A stretch of 64,000 nt of DNA from Nematostella vectensis (taxonomy: Eukaryota; Cnidaria; Anthozoa; Actiniaria; Edwardsiidae). The stretch lies in NCBI RefSeq assembly GCF_932526225.1, contig NC_064042.1:2339001-2403000 (forward strand). The letters run 5' to 3'. The notes under the pieces are model-generated. The model was not told where the DNA came from. It made no database searches and saw only the letters and a list, made by a program, of their open reading frames with translations. The translations under genes and the position numbers were made by a program. Positions 49,596 to 62,000 of the stretch are shown here, one piece after another (position 1 is the stretch's first letter; every line of letters begins with the position of its first letter).

Positions 49596-50829
49596 TCATG
49601 TAACCATGAAAAAAAATATAATCGGGACCCAAGAAATCGTGGATTTATTTTGCGCAACAACATCTTTGAATATCATCCACGAGCGCCCGTGGCTACAAAA
49701 GAAGCTTTGCGTCGGGTTGCTCCGGGCACTTGAAGCTCCAGCTCTTTGCAGATAGTGGGAAGGGTGGCCACTGAAAGAAAGGTGAGCCTGGAGGGACCTG
49801 GAGTACAAGTGGCACAAGTCGATGCCGTTCGCTTCTATTGGGTGATTGAGTTGGCATTCATCTAGGATGGCAGCTCTCGTACGGAAGTAGGTGGCTGCCT
49901 CCTCCGCAGCCTCTGCAGCCTCCGCATCCTGTGTTATTTTCGGGAAAAATACACCTGTACATGGCCCGGTAATAGGAACTCGCTGATTTAATCGGCGTTC
50001 CCCTGTATAGAGATGCAGCTTGTTGATTCTATCACTTCATTCCCAATTAATAGTACGCCCCCCCTCCTCCCCCCGACTACTTTTTGGTGGTAGCCAAGCT
50101 TGCCGGGAAGGGGGACTCCGATAAAAACAGACGGGGGTGACCGTCGGCAAAATTGATCGTAACCCGCGTTAGGGATGGCACTTTAGGCGTGGTCAACAGA
50201 AATTATTTCCTCTAAGAGATGGAAAAATTGGGTGAGGTCGAAGGAATTTTTGCCCCTAAGGGATAGCAGAATCGAAAAAAAAAAACCGTTTAACACCCCC
50301 TTAGGAATAGCAGTTGGTCGAATTTTATACCCTAAGAGATAACAGAATGGAAAAAAAAAACGTTTAACACCCACTTAGGAATAGCAGTTGGACGAATTTT
50401 ACACCCTAAGAGATAGCAAAATGTGAAAAATCCTCCAACAGATGAGAGATGGCAGTTGGTAGAAATTTTATACCCTAAAAGATATGACGATTACCCCCGT
50501 CTACATTTTTAGAGAGTCCGCCCCCGGGCAAAGATATGCATTCCCCTTCTTTGGCAAACTCGCATTTGCCGTATAGTGTGTGCCGGTCTAACCAAGCCAA
50601 GTGTGTAAAACTTTTCACGCACTGGACAGCTGAATAGCTTTGTGGTAGGCTTTTCCTCGCTGCTGACTGCGGGTTCTGGTTCAGCGGCGTTTGCCCTGCG
50701 CTCGACAGCACGCTTGATGTCATCGAATTCACCGTCACTGAACGAGCCCGGAAACGTTGGAATCGATTGGTCAGGATGCGGCTTGAAGGCTCTCTCTCCT
50801 CTTCCCCTCCCACTCCCTTCGTTTTTCAT
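49596..50829 (-). pseudogene. Possible decayed zinc-finger gene inside the 4-kb TTAA element
   Basis: Starting at 50829 a frame with FPGSFSDGEFDDIKRAVERR runs to LFSCP. A one-base frame change then gives CVKSFTHLAWLDRHTLYGKC, which together look like a C2H2/C2HC zinc finger. Further on (49930-49596) another segment reads RTRAAILDECQLNHPIEANG and RSWMIFKD, with coding-like composition. I cannot name the family. The dispersed repeat at 50160-50490 lies between the two parts, so it may be an intron or an insertion. Alternative: chance open frames. Confidence 0.4.
50160..50490. repeat. Dispersed repeat copy 3, internally repeated
   Basis: Has GGGATGGCACTTTAGGCGTG, GTCAACAGAAATTATTTCC, and three-fold repeated AACACCCCCTTAGGAATAGC plus AGTTGGTCGAATTTTATACC. 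Matches copies at 215-445 and 5790-6040. Confidence 0.78.
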
Positions 50830-51254
50830 TTTTGCTCAAATCCAAGATGGTGGCTATAATACACCGGGTAAACGCCCCCCCCCCCCCCCCCTTATCTTTT
50901 CAAATATTATTCTTTTTCCAAATGGTACCTTTGGTTGAGCAAGCCACACCTTCCCCCCTCCTCAGTCCCCTGGTCCTATGATCTCCTGCCTGAGACTAGT
51001 AAAGAAGCGCTTATAGCGAGTAATTACCTGCTTGCAATAAACGTTTACAGCACCTTACGCGCAATGATAGAATCCTGCGTTGTCTTGCTTGTAGTATGCC
51101 GGTAAAGTGAATAGTGAAAGCGATTTTTTTACTGGTTAACAAGCCAATCGATTGGCCAGGACACAATTTGGACGGCTGTTTATCCCGGCCAGACAAACTT
51201 TGTCCTCCTAGTGCGGTTAGGCCCTAAGTTAACGCGCGAAAAAATGAAAACAGA

Positions 51255-51480
51255 AAAGTAACCTCAAAATTTACCTAGGGAGCTTTTTTGGACATATGCT
51301 CCCTGACAAGAATGGAATTTTTTTGGTAGTATTGAAAACAATAGTAAAAAGTATCAACTGTTATTTTTTCTTACTTTCTTTTTGTAACTCAATTTACCTG
51401 GGGAATGGAAATTGGTTGGTTATATCATAAACAATAGTAGAAAAGCTTCAACTGTTATTTTTTCTTAATTTGTTTGTATG
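51255..51480. repeat. ~120-bp imperfect direct repeat, 2 copies
   Basis: AACAATAGTA.AAA...TCAACTG and TTATTTTTTCTTA recur about 115 bp apart, with TTTACCTAGGGAG / TTTACCTGGGGAA at the starts. It lies inside the TTAA element. Confidence 0.65.
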
Positions 51481-52466
51481 AACGCTTGTTGAATAAATTA
51501 ACCCTTCGAATTTGCATAACAACACGACATCAGAAGATGGTACGCGTTTCTAGTCCACGAAAGTAGGGAACGAAAGAAAATATTACAATGCTTATAGAAC
51601 GAGGGATGGATAGAAATAAATATAGGACGATATAAGAATAACTTTCGTGGGAAAAAGTTTGGAGATGCTCATTAAGCGGAAGAATAAAGAACCGGAAGTT
51701 TTTAGTGCCGATAATAATTATCATGCATGCGGATTGTACTTTAAAATGTTATGAAAATATAATCTTGAAAAGCATATAAACATCAGAGAGACAAGAATAT
51801 TTGATTAAATACCAGTATTTTCAAGAATTATATTGCATCCTTTTTTGGGGGGAGTTTTAATTGTTATTTATAAGTTTTTGGTAGCGAGGCATTAAAAAGT
51901 GAGTGTCGGCATTTGTTTATAATTAGGGTCAAGTGGGGGTCATATTTCGGCTTGTAAAAAAGTCGGATTTTATTTGCCCCTAAATTTTATTTCACATATC
52001 AAAAGTAGAAATGATGCTCTTTTCGGTGAATGCAAACATTTTTGCCAAATCCACATCTCATCGGCGATATTACACAATTATTTCAAGGCTTTTCAAAGTC
52101 ATCTAAAAACATAAAATAAAATAAAATCGCGTAAAATAATAAGGTGCTGACAGAACAGCTTATCTTTCAGCCTGGGAGTTCCTTATTGTCTATTCTTTAG
52201 GTTTATATAAGCTGCAGTTGTTTTATCACGCGTTGCGAACCGGTTTTTTAGTCTTTCTCTAACAACCACGGAATTGTCTCAAATCCGAGTGCGGGAGACG
52301 AAAAATTACTTTTCGGCTTCTATCGCCAAAAATATTTATCCAAATTGCTTCAAACTTTCACAGTATACTGAGGTAACCCATACCTATTACCAGTTTAATT
52401 TTGAGCTAGGGAACCCAAACACCATTTTTCCGAGAAATCTCGACGAACTCAGACCGCTGGTCTTAA

Positions 52467-54679
52467 TGTGTCTCTCGTCAAGCGAGAAGTCCCTATATTA
52501 TATTCTTTGGTCGTAAGAACCGCAAAGTGCTACTGTAAGCTCTCTTAATTCTTTTAAGAATTAAAAATATGAAAGGCAGGTCGCTGCATCGCCTAACAAT
52601 GTGCTATATTCACTAAATTATCATTCTTTAATGTTCTCTGTAACCAGATGACAAAAAAGTCGATTTGCTCAACCTGTGTGCGCAAAGACCATTTGCTACC
52701 CCCCTTGCCTGGGTACCCTATGCTTTGCATTTTCTGACCTTGGTCAATTACACGTTTCGCTCATGCAGCGAAAAGCGGCTGATTCACAAAGACGCGACTT
52801 CCAGTAACCGGAAAATAGAGGTAGTGTTTGGCCAACAGGGCGGAGTTAATCGTGCGAACCCTTGAATTGCAGTTTATATCCTCGAGAATTCGCTCTTGTG
52901 CCTGTGGTGTAATCCTTTAGAAAGTAACGGCTGGAAATGAAATCCTTGATGAAGTATTGATCCTGTATTATCAGTAGTTAAAAGAGCTTAAAGCTACGAT
53001 CAAAGATGAACCCTTGCAAAACCTGAGAATATTTTGGGGCCAAGTTCGACGAGATTGAAGTCTTGCAGCGCGTGAAAGGAAGGCCCGTGCTTGAGTGGAA
53101 TCTAGAAGCCAACTGTGGGTACTGAAGCTTACTATTACGTAGTGATTTTATGTAAGTGATGGTGTAAAATTTTTAGACTTTATGAATTATAACTTGACAA
53201 AAGTGCACATGAAGGATGGCAGGCTTGCGTAAAAGTTGTCTTAAAATGTCAAGCGCCAACAAAACATGCAGCATTTGAAATTTACGAGAGGGGAGATATT
53301 TTAAAGGTTATACATCAATTCCGATGGTAGTAGACTAATATTTTCGTCCTTACTTAAATGCTTTTAATTAAGAAAATGTTATCTAGGTTACTCGTACTAC
53401 TGTTCACAATCGCGATCTCATGGGGTAAAATATCAAAATTTACATGTTATATTTGTGAGAGGGAAAACAATGGCGACCAGTTTGTCTTTTTAATACGCAG
53501 AGTATTGGCGTTTTCTTGTTTTATATGTTCAGTTATGATTTCGATTCCGTATTTCCTCTTGTTTTTATATATGTTAACGCTTGATTTCGTTTCTATTTGT
53601 ATAAGGAATTTGATTAATGGCCTTAAGAGCTGGCGCGTAACTAGCGGTGGGCGTGGATGCGTGAGTCACCACTCGGCCGCCAAAACGCTGTCTTCAGGTC
53701 TACGAATGGATATTTTCGGCCCGCGTCGAAGATCCTCGATATTTGTCTACAACGGCAACTGAAAATGAAAAAAGAGAAAAAAAAACTTAAAAAAAAGACG
53801 GGCCCACTGGCCAAGGATCGAACCTCATCAGATAGATAAAATGAGAAAAAAAATAGACCATACTTCCAGACATACGCTGAAACGCCGTAAGGCAGCTGAA
53901 GCTTTACGGCTAAGCTGGAGATTTCGGCCCCAGCACCGCTATCTAGCGAACTGTACAACACAAAGGAACCTGAGGTACCCGCGCATTAATGGGGAGGCAA
54001 TAACCAGGATCCCAGGCCTGTCTTAGTCGGTTACGCCACGCACAGCTCGCTGAGATGTACAGTGAAAAATGTGGCCGTGCTTCTTTGTTAAGTCACGCAC
54101 GTGTGTATGACATCTTTTGTGCCCAAAGACAACAAAGGTGTAAAAATGACTTATACTGAAATGTACACGATCTTGATACATTTCTGTGCTCAATTTTAAA
54201 AAGTACCCGGCTAAAAGCTTTCGTAAAAATTGCAAGTACTGTTTATTCACCTTTCAAAGTACGTTGTCTGCGTAAAATGGCAAATGGCAATTGCCAAATG
54301 ACAGTACTGCTATCCGAAAATACAATGGGAATCGGCATTTCTACTAAATGCAGAAAAAGTGAATAACTTATCCGAATAATAAACTTATCTTTAAGCAGCT
54401 ATTAGTTTAAGAAGGACCACCTAATGCCTTTCGCACAGACAGCGTTTTTTTGGAATAGGTGTATAGTCATAAACGGTAGAACGAATGTTCAAATATGGAT
54501 GTCAAATATGTTATTGAGTCAAAGGATCAAATTATCCGACTCGATTCCTTATTTCAAATTTGCTGAAAAAAAAAGAAATTTTAAGTACCAGTATCCTCTC
54601 CCAGGGATTGAAGCAAGGTACATTATCACGTGACGTCAGGTCAAACTTCTGGAGGAAGTGGGTAGCTCGAGAAAGGGCG
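52467..54679. other. Gene-poor stretch between two inverted-repeat elements
   Basis: A 134-codon hydrophobic plus-strand frame at 53358-53762 has no recognisable domain and I do not call it. On the minus strand a GGTTCGATCC box (about 53813-53822) resembles a tRNA B-box, but the surrounding sequence does not fold into a convincing tRNA. Confidence 0.5.
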
Positions 54680-55835
54680 TGTTCTTAATCCGTGACCAGT
54701 TTCGGGCAATTCTACTTTTCACTTTTCGGGTGAATAAGGTAACTGAAATAAGAAATTTCTTTTGTCCTTTCGAGCTTGAAAATACATTAAAATCTATTTT
54801 TTTGCTAATCAAGCCTTGTCAAAAGTTCAGAAAAATGTCCTGTATTTTCGTTTAAAATCTAGCTTTTTCAAATTTTGCAAAAGAAGAGGAAAATTAATTT
54901 TTCTTTAGCTTTTTCTCGATTTCTATCTCCTCAAAGTGACACGATTTTGCTACGCGTTTTCTCATCTCTAACAGAAATAACATAATATAACGAATTTAAT
55001 TGTGCCCCAAGCGACTATCCCACATGCTGCACTACTGTGGAGGCGTGGTGATATCACTCTATCGCAACTGGTTCCCTCCGGTTCCTTATTGTATGCCAAC
55101 GATTGTGCGCGCCGTATGGGCGGTCGATTGCGGACCCGCGGGTAATACGCAAATCTTTCTTTAAAAAACAACAAGAAGACGCGCGAAAGATATTTCCAGT
55201 AACTTGCTCGTTGATTGGGCAAGGATCGAACGCTGGACGCAAACTGCTGAAAATCGAGTAATTGATAAATTTTGTGCCAAAAACTTAAGCATCGCACACT
55301 CATCAATACAAAACGTGCCTTTCCTGTGGATACCGCGGAAAGAAAGTTGTCCGCAAGCATCGAAAAACATGCCCTTGGAATGTAAACAACGAGCCACGTG
55401 ATACGATACGCACCGGAATCTTATGGCGTCTGCAGGACGTGAGCAAACGAATTGCCGAAAGTGGACCGTGACTTTTTCCTTGTTTTCTTTGTTTTCGCGA
55501 AATGAAAAAAAAAACTACCAGTAATTCTAGGTTTCTACATTTCTATTAGAGATGAAAAAACGCGTAGCTGCCTGAGAGGATAAACATCGAGGAAAAGCTA
55601 GAGAAAAATTTATTTCCTATTCTTTTGCAAAAAATGGAAAAGGTAGATTTTAAATGAAAATGTAGGACAAGGTTTGAAAAGCAAAAAACTGCATATTGAT
55701 GTTTTTTCAAGATCGACAGGAAAAAAGAAATAACGAATTTCTCAAGTTTTTCAAGTCGTTTCAGTTACCTTATTCGCCCAAAAAGTGAAAAGTAGAATTG
55801 CCAAAACTGGTCAAGGATTGTGTCCTTGCATTTTT
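54680..55835. mobile_element. ~1.15-kb foldback element with ~285-bp inverted arms
   Basis: 54686-54972 is the imperfect reverse complement of 55547-55830: left CCGTGACCAGTTTCGGGCAA, right TTGCCAAAACTGGTCAAGG; inner pair GCTACGCGTTTTCTCATCTC / GAGATGAAAAAACGCGTAGC. The centre (54975-55545) has no clear gene; a minus-strand GTTCGATCCTTGCCC near 55224 resembles a tRNA B-box. The exact ends and a target duplication could not be fixed. Confidence 0.78.
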
Positions 55836-56081
55836 TTAATCAACAAAAACTTTTATTTTACCGAGTTTCTCGACAATGCAAGGGTCTTTTTATTACAACT
55901 TATATTTTCTTTCCTATATATAACAATTTGAATATGTGATATTTAAATATATTGATTTTTAGTTTTTGTTTTGTTTCTTGCTCATTTTATAGACGGCCAA
56001 AAAAAATTTTCTCTCCATAGCCTACATACTGCTGTTATCATTTTTGTTGTTTTCTAGAATAGAATTTATGACCGAACCAGA
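55836..56081. promoter_or_regulatory. 5' flank of the Cys-loop receptor gene
   Basis: Very AT-rich 246 bp before the start ATG, with CCTATATATAACAA at about 55913 as a possible TATA-like word. No firm promoter element can be assigned. Confidence 0.3.
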
Positions 56082-59000
56082 ATGAAGAGACCGTCTTCCC
56101 TCCATGTGGGAGCCTTGATAGTCATGCTGGCGCATGCGCACAGCAGCTCATGCTCAACTCAAAGGTACAAAAGTCATTATTCCGCAGACGAATCCTTGAG
56201 GTTTTTGTTGGTCTTCCTGTGCTTTGTGGGTCTCCTGATGATGTGACGTCACATGAACCACAGGAATCCTGAACGCACTTAAACTCGGTTGATTATCCTA
56301 GCACTATCAACGAATTTTCCAGTGTTTTTAGCAGGAGCTAGTTATAATAGGAGAATGCTGTCCTAAATAGCATATTTTGTTGGACATTTTTTTGTCCATA
56401 GTTGTTGTTTATCAAAACATTCTTCATGCAGTGTATCCTGCACCTCGACCAACCGCTGTGTCAGGCCGGCCTGGTACAACGAGACCTGGCGAACAAATAG
56501 TCTGGACGAGTTACTGGACGTCATGGTCAATTGCTATGACAACAGAGTGCGACCTACATATCCAGGTATTTCATTTATGTGGCAATAAGACACTTTTAAT
56601 GTCATCATGACAACATCTTTACGACTGACATTCCAATTGTATTATACTGGTTTACAACGTGCAATTTTGCCTTTCGAGAATTCGAGTCTTATAATATCAG
56701 CAGGGTGTGTATTTGCAGTCTTCAAGAGCTGCTGAATAAATATTTTTAAAATAGTATATAACATGCTTTTTTTAACAGATAATGGTCCAGTGCATATTCA
56801 AGTGGACTTGTTCATCCAGTCGGTTTCCAAATTCTCAGTTATAAACATGGTAAGCAGTGTTTACTTATAGGTGGGCGGATGAACGGGCTGTCGAAAAGAC
56901 GAACGAGCAAACAGACAGACAGAGAGACTGACGGGCGAACAAAAGGCCGACGGACGAACAGACAGACAGAGAAGAATAAATATAGGCAGGCGAATGGACA
57001 GACAGACAGACACTCGGCAGCTCACCGCTTTTATTTTTGAATGCATCGTTCATAACTAATTTGGCTGTTTCCAGGAGTATAGTATGACGTTATACATGCG
57101 CCAGCGGTGGCTTGACCCGAGATTGGCGTATGGTGATATGTTCCCTGAAGATTTCATCACTCTTGGCCAGGATATGGTGAGCCAAATATGGACCCCCGAC
57201 ACTTACATCGTGAACAAGAAACAATCTATGACCAATTCAGGCCAAGGGATGAGCATGTTTATACGGATCTCAAGGAACGGATCTGTCATCTTCTCCGCTG
57301 AGTAAGTAAGCAAGTATCAACGGCCAGGCCCGGATGCAATTGTCGCATTTTTGGGCATATGGAAAAAGCATAGTAATTGAAGATTCCGTAATAAGAAATG
57401 ACCCACTTTTTGGCCGCGTCTGAACAGTGCAGGTCGATCTCTATCGATTTGTGGAATTGATATGATTTATTCATCGCATTTTAGCAATTAATCCGACGAG
57501 CCAATGAATCAGACCATAAAATTCATTTACTTTAAGGTCCACCACAATACATTTCCGTGTATTCAAAAAATTAATAGCGTGCTAAGGGTATAGCCTTATT
57601 TTAATTCTACCTAGATTAGGGAAGGGCCAACTTATTCTTCCCATAAAATTTCTCATAGAATGCGCTGCTGTATTTAGTGAATAGCCCTAAATCCACTCGA
57701 TATACATGCTAGCTACTCTTCAAAAATTCGTGTTAAAGACATCGGTCCGCCTATGAGGATCGATGCGTTACCAATAAGTGCCAAAGCAATACGCCACGGG
57801 TAAGCTGCCATTTTAAAGCAGACAGGTTTTGATGTCGCCTTATTTCGTGTAGACAGGTTTTGATGTATTCTCCTTGTCACAGGAAAACGTTGGTCATTGT
57901 TTGCCAGATGGATCTAAGAAACTTCCCGATGGATGAGCAGCAGTGCGATTTCAAGATTGAGAGTTGTGAGTAGCGCGAAGTTAACGTAATTCTTCGAAGC
58001 TCTTCTATCTTTTCTTACGAGACCCAGTGTTCCGTAGTGCAGAACACGTGGGAAGCAAATTAGCTGTTCTGCAGTCTAGCAAACAAGGGAAAATTACGGT
58101 GGCCCATAAGGGACATGGTATTTTGGGTATATATTTTTTATTCCCTCACGGCCCCCTCGCCCCACGGCCCCACCGCCCCACGGCCCAATCTCCCCTCGGC
58201 CCCATCTCTCCACGGCCCCATCGCCCCACGGCCTTATTGCCCCACGACCCCATCGCCCCACGGCCCAATCGCCCCACGGCCCCACGGCCCCACCGCCCCA
58301 CGGCCCCATCGCCCCACGGCCCCATCGCCCCACGGCCCCATCGCCCCACGGCTCCATCGCCCCACGGCCCCACCGCCCCATCGCCCCAAGGCCTCATCGC
58401 CACACCTCCCCACCGCCCCGCGGCCCCATCGCCCCACGGCCCCATCGCCCCACGGCCCCATCTCCCCACGGCCCCATCGCCCCACGGCTTCATCGCCCCA
58501 TCGCCCAACGGCCCACGGCCCCATCGCCCCACGGCCCCATCGCCCCACGGCCCCTTCGCCCCACGGCCCCACGACCCCATCGCCCCACGGCCCCACGGCC
58601 TCACGGCCCCATCGCCCCACGGCCCCAAGGCCTCATCGCCCCATCGCCCCACGGCCCCACGACCCCATCGCCCCACGGCCCCACGGCGCCACGGCCTCAT
58701 CGCCCCACGGCCCCACCGCCCCACGGCCCCATCGCCCCACGGCCCCACCTCCCCACGACCTCACGGCCCCACCGCCCCACGGCCTTACCGCCCCACGGCC
58801 CCACCGCCCCACGGCCCCTTCGCCCCACGGCCCCATCGCCTTACGGCCCCACAACCCCATCGCCCCAAGGCCCCATCGCCCACGGCCCCATCGCCTTACG
58901 GCCCCACGGCCCCACGACCCCATCGCCCCACGGCCCCATCGCCCCACGGCCCTATCGCCCCCCGGCCCCACCGCCCCACGACCCCATCGACCCACCGCTC

Positions 59001-62000
59001 CATCGTCCCACGACCCCATCGCCCCACGACCCCACGGCCCCATCGCCCCACGACCCCATCGCCCCACGACCCCATCGCCCCACGGCCCCATCGCCCCGTG
59101 CCCCCCCCCCCGCCCGAAGACCCCATCGCCCCATCGCCCCACGGCCCCATCGCCCCACGACCCCATCGCCCCACGGCCCCATCGCCCCACGGCCTCATCG
59201 CCACATCGCCCCACGGCCCCATCGCCCCACGGCCTCATCGCCACATCGCCCCACGGCCCCATCGCCCCATCGCCCCACGGCCCCATCGCCCCACGACCCC
59301 ATCGCCCCACGACCCCATCGCCCCACGGCCCCATCGCCCCACGGCCTCATCGCCACATCGCCCCACGGCCCCATCGCCCAACGGCCTCACGGCCCCACCG
59401 CCCCACGGCCTTACCGCCCCACGGCCCCACCTCCCCACGGCCTCATTGCCCCACCGCCCCATCGCCCCACGGCTTTTTTTAGTGGCGAAGGAGCAGAGAG
59501 CAGTGATAACAACACCACTTTGCCAATGGATGAAAAGCCAAGCCCAGGGCCAAGCGTCTCGTGGTCACCAGAATCACCGTTGGCATCACCGCCACCACAA
59601 CTCTCGGAGGATGATCATCTTAACGAGGATGATCAGAAAAACACTTATCTGGTAGAGAAGCTCAAAGCTCGACTTTAGGCACCGTCACCCCAGAGTCGGA
59701 TAGAAAAAGTGTTAAACAGCCATGAATGTGTAAAAGAACTCCTAACTTTGTACAGGGATCCAACCATTTTGAGTTCCAAAGTCATATTATCTTTCCACGG
59801 TGAAGATGGAGAAGGCGATGCTGTACTAAGGGATGTCTATTCCGTGTTTTGGGAACAGTTCACATCAAAGTTCTGCGAAGGTGCTTGCCACTACACACCA
59901 GTGACATCCGCGGCCCTCTCCAATGACGACTATGTGGCTTTGGGTCGTATAATCACACACCAGATTTTTCAAACAGGGACTTTCTCGCTGTTGTTGACTG
60001 AAGCAACGATGCAACAAGCTGTCTTAGGCAATGTCACAGAAAGTTACCTACTGGAATCCTTCTCTTCGCTTCTTCACGAGAAAGAACGAATGTTAATTGC
60101 TCAAGCTACGGACACCAGCTAGCCCTTTCCAAAGGAAGAACTGATAGACGTTTTGACAGATTTTAATGTATCAACATTGCCAAAGCGGGAGAACCTGAGA
60201 GAAATCCTACTGTGGCCGAGACAGAGCTTGTCTCCAAACCGTACCTCCCTATCATGAAAATCGGACAAGGGATGGGTTACTACTGGGTAGGGGTAACGAT
60301 GGAAGAAATACGGGCTCTGTACTTGTCAGCCATCCCAACACCTCTCTCTGTGGCCAAAAAGCTGTATATGTCAGATCCAACACAGACGACAGGGAATGTT
60401 TTCCGCTGGCTACTTCGATACGTCAGAAACTAAAACCAGAAGCGGCTTTCAAGACTACTACGTTTCTGTACTGGTAGTGAGTATGTTGAAGGAAGAATAC
60501 AAGTTGAGATGGAAAAGATGTCAGGAATGGCCATGAGACCCAAAGCTCGTACATGCTTTAACATTCTGGTTATACCTGAGAACTACACTTCTTATGCACA
60601 TTTGAATGAAAACCTCGACTTTTACCTACATAACACTCACTTCTGGGAGTTAACTGAAGGGAGTGTGTTGTTTGCAGGTTTAGAGTTACACAAAGTTTAT
60701 TTAATTATATACACAATATGTACATATCGCATAGAGCAAGCTAATAATTTACTACAGTAAACTATACAGTACTACAGTAAATTATTTTGGTCGATGCAAG
60801 ATTTGTTGGGTTTTGTTATGAATTGTTATTGGAATATGCTGAACAGGTTGCATTGTCAAAAGAATTTCCCGCGATTTCGAATCGTAACTAACCTTAAGGT
60901 TATATTACTACATTCAGTTTTAACTACATAGGTAAAAAAACATTTTTTTCATTTGTATGATTGAAAAAGTTTAAAAAAATACTGTTAGCATTAGCAAGTC
61001 TTGTGTTTCTCGATGGTGTAACCTTTTTTTTTTTTACACAAGCACCTTAAGATGGGGGCGTAAAGGGGGTGCGAAAATCTTAAAACCGCACAGGAAAACG
61101 CAGAGAAATACGCCAAAACCCGCGAAACCGCCAAAATAAGTCAAAAACCGTAAACCGCGCAGTCTAGAGAAACTGCAGTAGCGCGAAATAAAATACGAAA
61201 AATCGCGCCAGATTTAAGGCAAACCTTTGCCCCCCATCATCTTGTGCCCTTTTGCGCCCCCAGATGATTCGAATAGTACGTCCACTGACATCAAATTTTC
61301 TGTTTGCCATCTGTTTTACTTTATTTATTGCCAAGAAAGTATCACGACTGTGATGGATTTTATTTGGTAAGTATAGACCTATTGTATTTAGAAAAGGGAG
61401 ATCTAATGGCAATTGCTAAGGCGTAGTTTGCCGCAAACTACCATATTTAGGCTAAATTGTATGATTATATGTTACTTGTTTCGGTCAAAAGTTGAATAAA
61501 AAGTTGACAAGCGTCATTTGGCGAAGTAGGCGAAGTTTGGCTACTTGATTAAGTTCGTCCTGAATGATGTTGAAGTAGCAAAATCGTAAACACTCTACAA
61601 GCGGATCGTTATCATCATAGATCCCTATGTCCCGCATGTCCTTAAAATATTTTCTCCACCAGTTGGAATTGGATTTTCTTAAAAACTACCACCAGGCCTC
61701 AATGCGCTGATTGGATGTGGATTTACCATAAATGAAGCTCTCGCCGCCGTCACGGACGTCAGCACAATTTCTTCGCAGAATGCGCTGAATACCTGCTACA
61801 AGGACGTTCTCGGTCCCGCAGTCTGCCCTTACGAATTTCGATGTCCCATTTATTGAAGGAACGTAATCGATAAAGTACTTCGCTACAATTCTAGGGTTGT
61901 TATTTGATGGCCCGACCTCTAACCACAGAATGCGACGGCTATAACCGTCGATTGCTCCATGGATAGCAAAACCAAACGGCTTCAATTTATCGTATCCATC

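Larger units (their letters stand above)
48436..52462. mobile_element. ~4.0-kb element with 557-bp terminal inverted repeats, flanked by TTAA
   Basis: 48436-48992 is the diverged reverse complement of 51905-52462 (arms 557 and 558 bp). The outer ends are GACCAGCGGTCTGAGTTCG and CGAACTCAGACCGCTGGTC, and TTAA lies directly outside both (48432-48435 and 52463-52466). The centre holds a dispersed-repeat copy (50160-50490), a poly-C run and minus-strand open segments at 50829-50475 and 49930-49596 that may be a decayed zinc-finger gene. No transposase is recognised. TTAA target use fits piggyBac- or Kolobok-like elements, but the ends do not look like classical ones, so the class stays open. Confidence 0.8.

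Noticed and set aside
48274-52516. Frames repeated at 48415-48624 (-) and 52274-52516 (+) with the same MSQIRVRETKNYF start, as a conserved gene family
   Set aside because: They are the two arms of the long inverted repeat, so the match comes from the element's symmetry; neither frame shows a domain.
53358-53762. 134-codon hydrophobic plus-strand frame
   Set aside because: No recognisable domain or splice context; composition expected of AT-rich DNA read in a T-rich frame.
53800-53830. tRNA gene at the GGTTCGATCC box
   Set aside because: No matching A-box at the right distance and no acceptor stem could be found by eye.
58027-59655. 542-codon and 455-codon Pro/His/Arg/Ala open frames (and Gly/Trp/Arg frames on the other strand)
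   Set aside because: They are read-throughs of the 16-bp satellite, whose unit has no stop in any frame; several frames are open at once on both strands.
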